Assembly (NCBI GenBank): GCA_965603125.1
Contig: CBFDBU010000005.1
Location: 62,001-126,000, forward strand
Direction: 5' to 3'
DNA: 64,000 nucleotides
Source of the DNA: JAJRTA01 sp965603125
GTDB taxonomy: Bacteria > Zixibacteria > MSB-5A5 > GN15 > FEB-12
In this document: one piece after another, positions 60,219-64,000 of the stretch
Numbering within the stretch: position 1 is the first letter of the stretch
Layout: each line of letters opens with the position of its first letter
Notes under the pieces: generated by a model
Told to the model about the DNA's origin: nothing
Databases searched by the model: none
What the model saw: only the letters and a program-made list of their open reading frames with translations
Made by a program: the position numbers and the translations under genes

Positions 60219-62030
60219 ATGAGGAACGCCAACGAGGAAAAGACTGAAAAACGCACCGCGGGCGCCTTGCCTGACGACGACACCATGCCGGAGATAGGAC
60301 AGAAGCCCGGAGACATCTTTGCGGACCTGGAGGCGACGCTGGACGAGGTGGCGGAAGCCAACCCGCGCATCGACAGTGAAGCCCGCGAAGCATGCCGGGC
60401 GACATCCGACCTGAGCGCCCTTCTGGAGGTGTCACTGGCGGTCAATTCCTCGCTGGTTTTGGATGACGTCCTCCAGATAGTCATGCGCAAGGCGATTGAG
60501 TTGATGCAGGCCGAGCGGGGCCTGATCATGCTGCTGGACGATGACAACGAACTGCGCGTGCGCACGGCGCACAATCTCCGGCAGGAGGACATGACCGGGG
60601 ACAACTTCCGGATTTCCAGCTCCATCGCTTCCCAGGTGGCTGCCACGGGCAGATCGATATACGCCTCCGACGCCATGTCGGACGAGAGATACGCTCAGCA
60701 GGCGTCGGTGCTCGAGCTGCATTTGCGTTCCATCATGTGCGTTCCCATCAAGGATCATGGAACCGTGGTGGGTGTCATCTACGTTGACAATTCCAACCAG
60801 AGCAAGGTGTTCCTGAAATCAGACCTGTACCTGTTCGAGCTGTTCGCCCAGATGGTCGCCAATGCCCTGCGCAACGCCGCCACCTATGATGCGCTGCTGA
60901 CACTTAAGAAATACAATGAGTCGGTCATCAAAAAATCGCCGGTGGGAATAGTGGTTATCGACGACAACCTCCGTATAGCCACTATCAATCCGGTGGCTCT
61001 GGAGGTTCTGGATCTCAACCGCAACAGCATCTCGCGCAGTGTTACCGGGCAGCCCGGTTCCGATTTCCTTGAGATGCTGCCGGAACACGAACGGTCCCGC
61101 TGGCGTGAGATGATCACCACGGCGCTGACGTCTCGTGAGGACTACTCCGACCCGCGCTACTTCCACGACACCGGTTACCAGGAAAAGGCGCTGTCAATCA
61201 AGATATCACCGCTCTCGGCCGTGCCCAACGGAGATAACGGCCTCATTATGACCATCGAGGACATCACCGAGATGGTGGTCATGGAGAAATACGTGATCCT
61301 GTCGGAAAAGCTGGCCGCCAAGGGTGAGATGGCCGCTTCCATCGTTCACGAGTTGAATAACTACCTGGCCATCGCTTCAACCAACGCCGAGCTGATGGGG
61401 ATGAACCTGGATCGCCAGGCCTACGATAAAGCCCGGTTCAACGCCAAATCGATCACCGAGAACATATTCAAGATAAAGCGGTTCGTGGACAGCATGATGG
61501 ATTTCTCCAAGCCCGAGCCGGAATACATCAGCTACGACATCAAGCACCTGATCGACGATCTGCTCTTTTCCCTTCGAGTTCAGCCGCGATTCAAACAGAC
61601 ACGGTTTACGATCGATCTCGGCCAGAACATACCGAACCTGGAGATGGATGTCGGTCAGATTCAGCAGGTGCTCATGAACATGCTCAACAATGCCGCCGAC
61701 GCCATCGAGGAGAGAGCAATCGGGAATCAGACCGACGGCGATGAGTTGAAACGAGAAATCGGAGTCGCCGCCACTTACGACGACGAGCGGGAGCGGCTCA
61801 CGATCGAGATCTCCGACAATGGCATCGGGATGTCACAGGAGACCATCGAAAAGATATTCAATATGCACTTCACCACCAAGAGGGGCGGCCACGGCTTGGG
61901 CCTGGCCAATTGCCTGAAGATCGTCGAGAGTCATCACGGTGAGATCACCGTGGAATCGAACCCCGGCGAGAGTACCCGGTTCAGAGTAACGCTGCCGCGT
62001 TTTCACGACACGAAGCCGAAACAGGCGTAG
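60219..62030 (+). CDS. Cytoplasmic GAF-PAS sensor histidine kinase
   Basis: Soluble kinase of 603 residues without membrane helices. The N-terminal 60 residues are charged. A GAF domain (about 65-220) with LMQAERGLIMLLDDD and SIMCVPIKDHGTVVG, a PAS domain (about 235-355), the H-box ASIVHELNNYLAIA with His near residue 375, and an ATPase domain follow. The ATPase domain shows N box VLMNMLNNAADAI, G1 ISDNGIGM and G2 GGHGLGLANCLKI. The start at 60219 has AGAGG 9 bases upstream. The Ser/Thr kinase gene begins directly after the stop codon, so the two kinases are expressed together. No cognate response regulator is adjacent. Confidence 0.92.
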   Translation: MRNANEEKTEKRTAGALPDDDTMPEIGQKPGDIFADLEATLDEVAEANPRIDSEAREACRATSDLSALLEVSLAVNSSLVLDDVLQIVMRKAIELMQAERGLIMLLDDDNELRVRTAHNLRQEDMTGDNFRISSSIASQVAATGRSIYASDAMSDERYAQQASVLELHLRSIMCVPIKDHGTVVGVIYVDNSNQSKVFLKSDLYLFELFAQMVANALRNAATYDALLTLKKYNESVIKKSPVGIVVIDDNLRIATINPVALEVLDLNRNSISRSVTGQPGSDFLEMLPEHERSRWREMITTALTSREDYSDPRYFHDTGYQEKALSIKISPLSAVPNGDNGLIMTIEDITEMVVMEKYVILSEKLAAKGEMAASIVHELNNYLAIASTNAELMGMNLDRQAYDKARFNAKSITENIFKIKRFVDSMMDFSKPEPEYISYDIKHLIDDLLFSLRVQPRFKQTRFTIDLGQNIPNLEMDVGQIQQVLMNMLNNAADAIEERAIGNQTDGDELKREIGVAATYDDERERLTIEISDNGIGMSQETIEKIFNMHFTTKRGGHGLGLANCLKIVESHHGEITVESNPGESTRFRVTLPRFHDTKPKQA

Positions 62031-64000
62031 ATGAGCGTGACTCACGAGTTGTCCGGTTACAGGATCCTTGGACAACTCGGCCGCGGGGGGACGGCCGAAG
62101 TCGCCCGCGTATTATCCCTCAAGCATAATCGGGAAGCAGCCCTCAAGTACGCCCTGGAGCGGCGCGAGGGCGAGAACGTGGACTTCCCTCGCCTGTGCGC
62201 CCGCGAGTTCAAGCTCATCGGCAATCTGAGATTCCCGGGGCTGGTACATATCCTCGAGTTTTCTCCGGGGAAACAGACCTGCCTTCTCATGGAACTCTGC
62301 CACGGTCCCACATTGGATCAGGTCGGACGGGTTGCCGACCTGGACGTGGCTCTTAACCTCATTTCCGCTGCCGCTCTCGATCTCGAATACCTTCGAGCCC
62401 GCTCCATCGTCCATGGTGACCTGAAAGCCCAGAATATCTTCCTGCCCCAATCCTGGCGGCAGAGAGGCGATAACAAGCTCTTCTATGTCAAGCTCTCTGA
62501 TTTTTCCCTGGGTCGAACGACCGACGAGCCGCAGGAGGAGCGGGCCGGTCTGGGAACCGTAGGCTACATGGCGCCGGAAACGATCACTGACAGACGATGT
62601 ACAAGCCGTTCCGATCTGTTCGCGCTCGGGGTCATTTCTTACCGGTTGCTCACTGGTCGACATCCTTTCATCGACGGAGACGACGCCGACCCGGTTCGTG
62701 TCAACGCGCGGGTTCTGGAATCACAGCCGGAGCCGATAGAGAGCCTTAGGCCCGACGCCCCGGCCCTCCTGGTTCAGTTGGTGGGCTCTCTGCTGGCCGC
62801 GAATGAATCCGACCGGCCCAAGACCCCCTGGGAAGTCTGCCGGATTCTGCGGGAGGCCGGAGCCAGGTATCCCTTTGAGAAGGCGCTACGGCCGGCCCAC
62901 CTGCTTACGCAGGGGAAGTCATACCGGGAGTCCGTGGAGACGATCCTGGACATCAGCGACCGGCAACGCGAGCGCCTGGACCGAATATGCGCTGAAGACG
63001 GCAATTCCCTTCGTTTGGCCCTTACTGCCGACTTCCTCAAAGACCGTCTCGTCTACAAAACAGGACGGTTCGCATTCAAAGGAGATGTCTATTGGCCGTC
63101 ACGGCTGCGACGGGAAATGCTACGCAGGTACCACGCCGATACGTTTGGGGAACGAAGACTATTGATTCGCATGGCAATTGCAGGTGGCGTCGCCGTCTCC
63201 CGCAAACTGGGGTTGATCGGCGAGGGTAGCTTCTGTGACGTATCGCCCCTGTTCTTTGAAACCCTCCGCCAGTTCATTCATGCTCGCGTTATAAGAAAGC
63301 TGTCCGCCAGCCTCGCGGTCGAGGCAGAACGCCGGGAGTTGCACGCTCCGGCGGCCGACCTCTACCTGCAATCCGGGAACCTCGAGGGGGCGGAACGCTG
63401 CGCCTACCAGGCGGCCGTGGCGCTGAACAAGGAGCATCTCAAAAGCGACGCCCTGACAATCCTGGCTAAGGTGATCGACTACGCGAGAATGATCCACAGA
63501 GACCACGCGGTACGACAACTGTTGATGACCAAGGGTGACATCCACAAGGAAGTCGGCGACACAGCCTCGGCAATGACCACATACCAGGCCATTGTTGACC
63601 TGTACGGGCAAACTCCCCCGGATGCCATCCTGGCGGAAACGTACAAGGATCTCGGCGATCTGTACAAGATGAAGCAAAACTTCCAGGCGGGCATCGAGTC
63701 GCTGCGATGCGCCCTGGCGATCTACAGGGAACTGGATGATGAACTGGAAGTGTCCCACACTCTGAACAACATGGGTAACATGTACTTCGTGGCGGGGGAC
63801 TACGCCGTAGCCCTGCGTGAGTACCGCCCCGCTTTGCGAATCCAGAGGCGCCTGTCGGCATGGCCTGAGGTGGCCTCGACCCTGAGCAACATCGGCTCCG
63901 TATATGCTATCCGGGGCCGACTGGGCCGATCCCTGCACCTGTACAACCTGGCCCTTCAGATCACACGTGACATCGGCAGCCAGAGCGAGATCGCACGCCT
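62031..64000 (+). CDS. Serine/threonine protein kinase with TPR region (C-terminus cut by window edge)
   Basis: Eukaryotic-type kinase fused to a helical repeat protein; 656 codons are visible and the frame is open at the right edge. The kinase domain (about 8-270) has the glycine loop LGRGGTAEVARV, catalytic Lys in AALKYAL, the catalytic loop VHGDLKAQNIF (HGD in place of HRD), the metal site as DFSLG (Gly of DFG replaced by Ser) and an activation segment ending GTVGYMAPE. The key Lys and both Asp are present, so activity is plausible. After a helical linker come at least four TPR-like repeats (about 440-656; AGIESLRCALAIYRELDD and similar). Such kinases often continue into GAF, AAA or cyclase domains, which cannot be seen. 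Confidence 0.9.
   Translation, partial: MSVTHELSGYRILGQLGRGGTAEVARVLSLKHNREAALKYALERREGENVDFPRLCAREFKLIGNLRFPGLVHILEFSPGKQTCLLMELCHGPTLDQVGRVADLDVALNLISAAALDLEYLRARSIVHGDLKAQNIFLPQSWRQRGDNKLFYVKLSDFSLGRTTDEPQEERAGLGTVGYMAPETITDRRCTSRSDLFALGVISYRLLTGRHPFIDGDDADPVRVNARVLESQPEPIESLRPDAPALLVQLVGSLLAANESDRPKTPWEVCRILREAGARYPFEKALRPAHLLTQGKSYRESVETILDISDRQRERLDRICAEDGNSLRLALTADFLKDRLVYKTGRFAFKGDVYWPSRLRREMLRRYHADTFGERRLLIRMAIAGGVAVSRKLGLIGEGSFCDVSPLFFETLRQFIHARVIRKLSASLAVEAERRELHAPAADLYLQSGNLEGAERCAYQAAVALNKEHLKSDALTILAKVIDYARMIHRDHAVRQLLMTKGDIHKEVGDTASAMTTYQAIVDLYGQTPPDAILAETYKDLGDLYKMKQNFQAGIESLRCALAIYRELDDELEVSHTLNNMGNMYFVAGDYAVALREYRPALRIQRRLSAWPEVASTLSNIGSVYAIRGRLGRSLHLYNLALQITRDIGSQSEIAR

Noticed and set aside
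1..64000. tRNA, rRNA, CRISPR arrays and insertion sequences
   Set aside because: Intergenic regions were read for T-loop signatures, regular repeat-spacer patterns and transposase frames; none was found.

Overview
The window looks like a chromosomal segment of an uncultured Gram-negative bacterium, most likely in the FCB-related group and possibly Zixibacteria. The Gram-negative call rests on an LptD-type outer-membrane protein, ADP-heptose synthesis genes and an Omp85-type barrel. The lineage guess is an inference from two secreted proteins ending in dockerin-like repeats (Asp-x-Asn-x-(Asp/Ala)-Gly followed by Asp-Leu-(Ile/Val)-Tyr-Leu-(Val/Ile)), a B12-dependent ribonucleotide reductase, stand-alone GAF/PAS kinases and a SpoIIE-type phosphatase. 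No rRNA, tRNA, CRISPR array, insertion sequence or prophage was seen.

Layout. 1-9.8 kb (minus strand): ftsK (cut by the left edge), an HU gene with its own promoter and terminator, lptD overlapping an alanyl-tRNA editing gene, an FAH-family hydrolase, a MATE transporter and a VOC protein. 9.8-11 kb: an AT-rich two-gene cassette between two nearly identical 79-bp twin-hairpin repeats. 11-20 kb: a GT-C glycosyltransferase, then secreted proteins (a dockerin protein, two tandemly duplicated beta-propeller lipoproteins with duplicated leaders, and a subtilase with a dockerin). 20-28.5 kb: nrdJ behind a candidate cobalamin riboswitch, an XRE/membrane-protein pair, rfaE1/rfaE2, DUF3467 coupled to a GH57 branching enzyme, and a zinc-ribbon membrane protein. 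28.6-32.3 kb: a response regulator and a large sensor kinase.

32.3-39.1 kb (minus): the aspS-phoH-(7TM-HD)-ybeY-corC-like housekeeping run. 39.2-43.5 kb: small lipoproteins, a PTS EIIA protein, a short citrate-synthase-fold enzyme resembling citryl-CoA lyase, and an HExxH lipoprotein. 43.7-50.7 kb: a tightly coupled nine-gene operon: a P-loop ATPase, a four-subunit 2-oxoacid:ferredoxin oxidoreductase (VorB type), NuoE, NuoF, a HoxU-like Fe-S subunit and a CooF/HycB-like ferredoxin. It has no hydrogenase or formate dehydrogenase catalytic subunit, so it probably links 2-oxoacid oxidation (or reductive carboxylation) to NAD(H).

51-64 kb: a signalling island. STAS antagonist, RsbW-like kinase and SpoIIE phosphatase form a partner-switching set. 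They are followed by a Nudix hydrolase, an NtrY-like kinase, an NtrC-like sigma-54 activator, a well-matched sigma-54 promoter, an outer-membrane barrel with a bactofilin-like N-terminal region, a DUF4390 protein, a GAF-PAS kinase and a Ser/Thr kinase-TPR protein cut by the right edge. All assignments come from reading the sequence; no database search was run.
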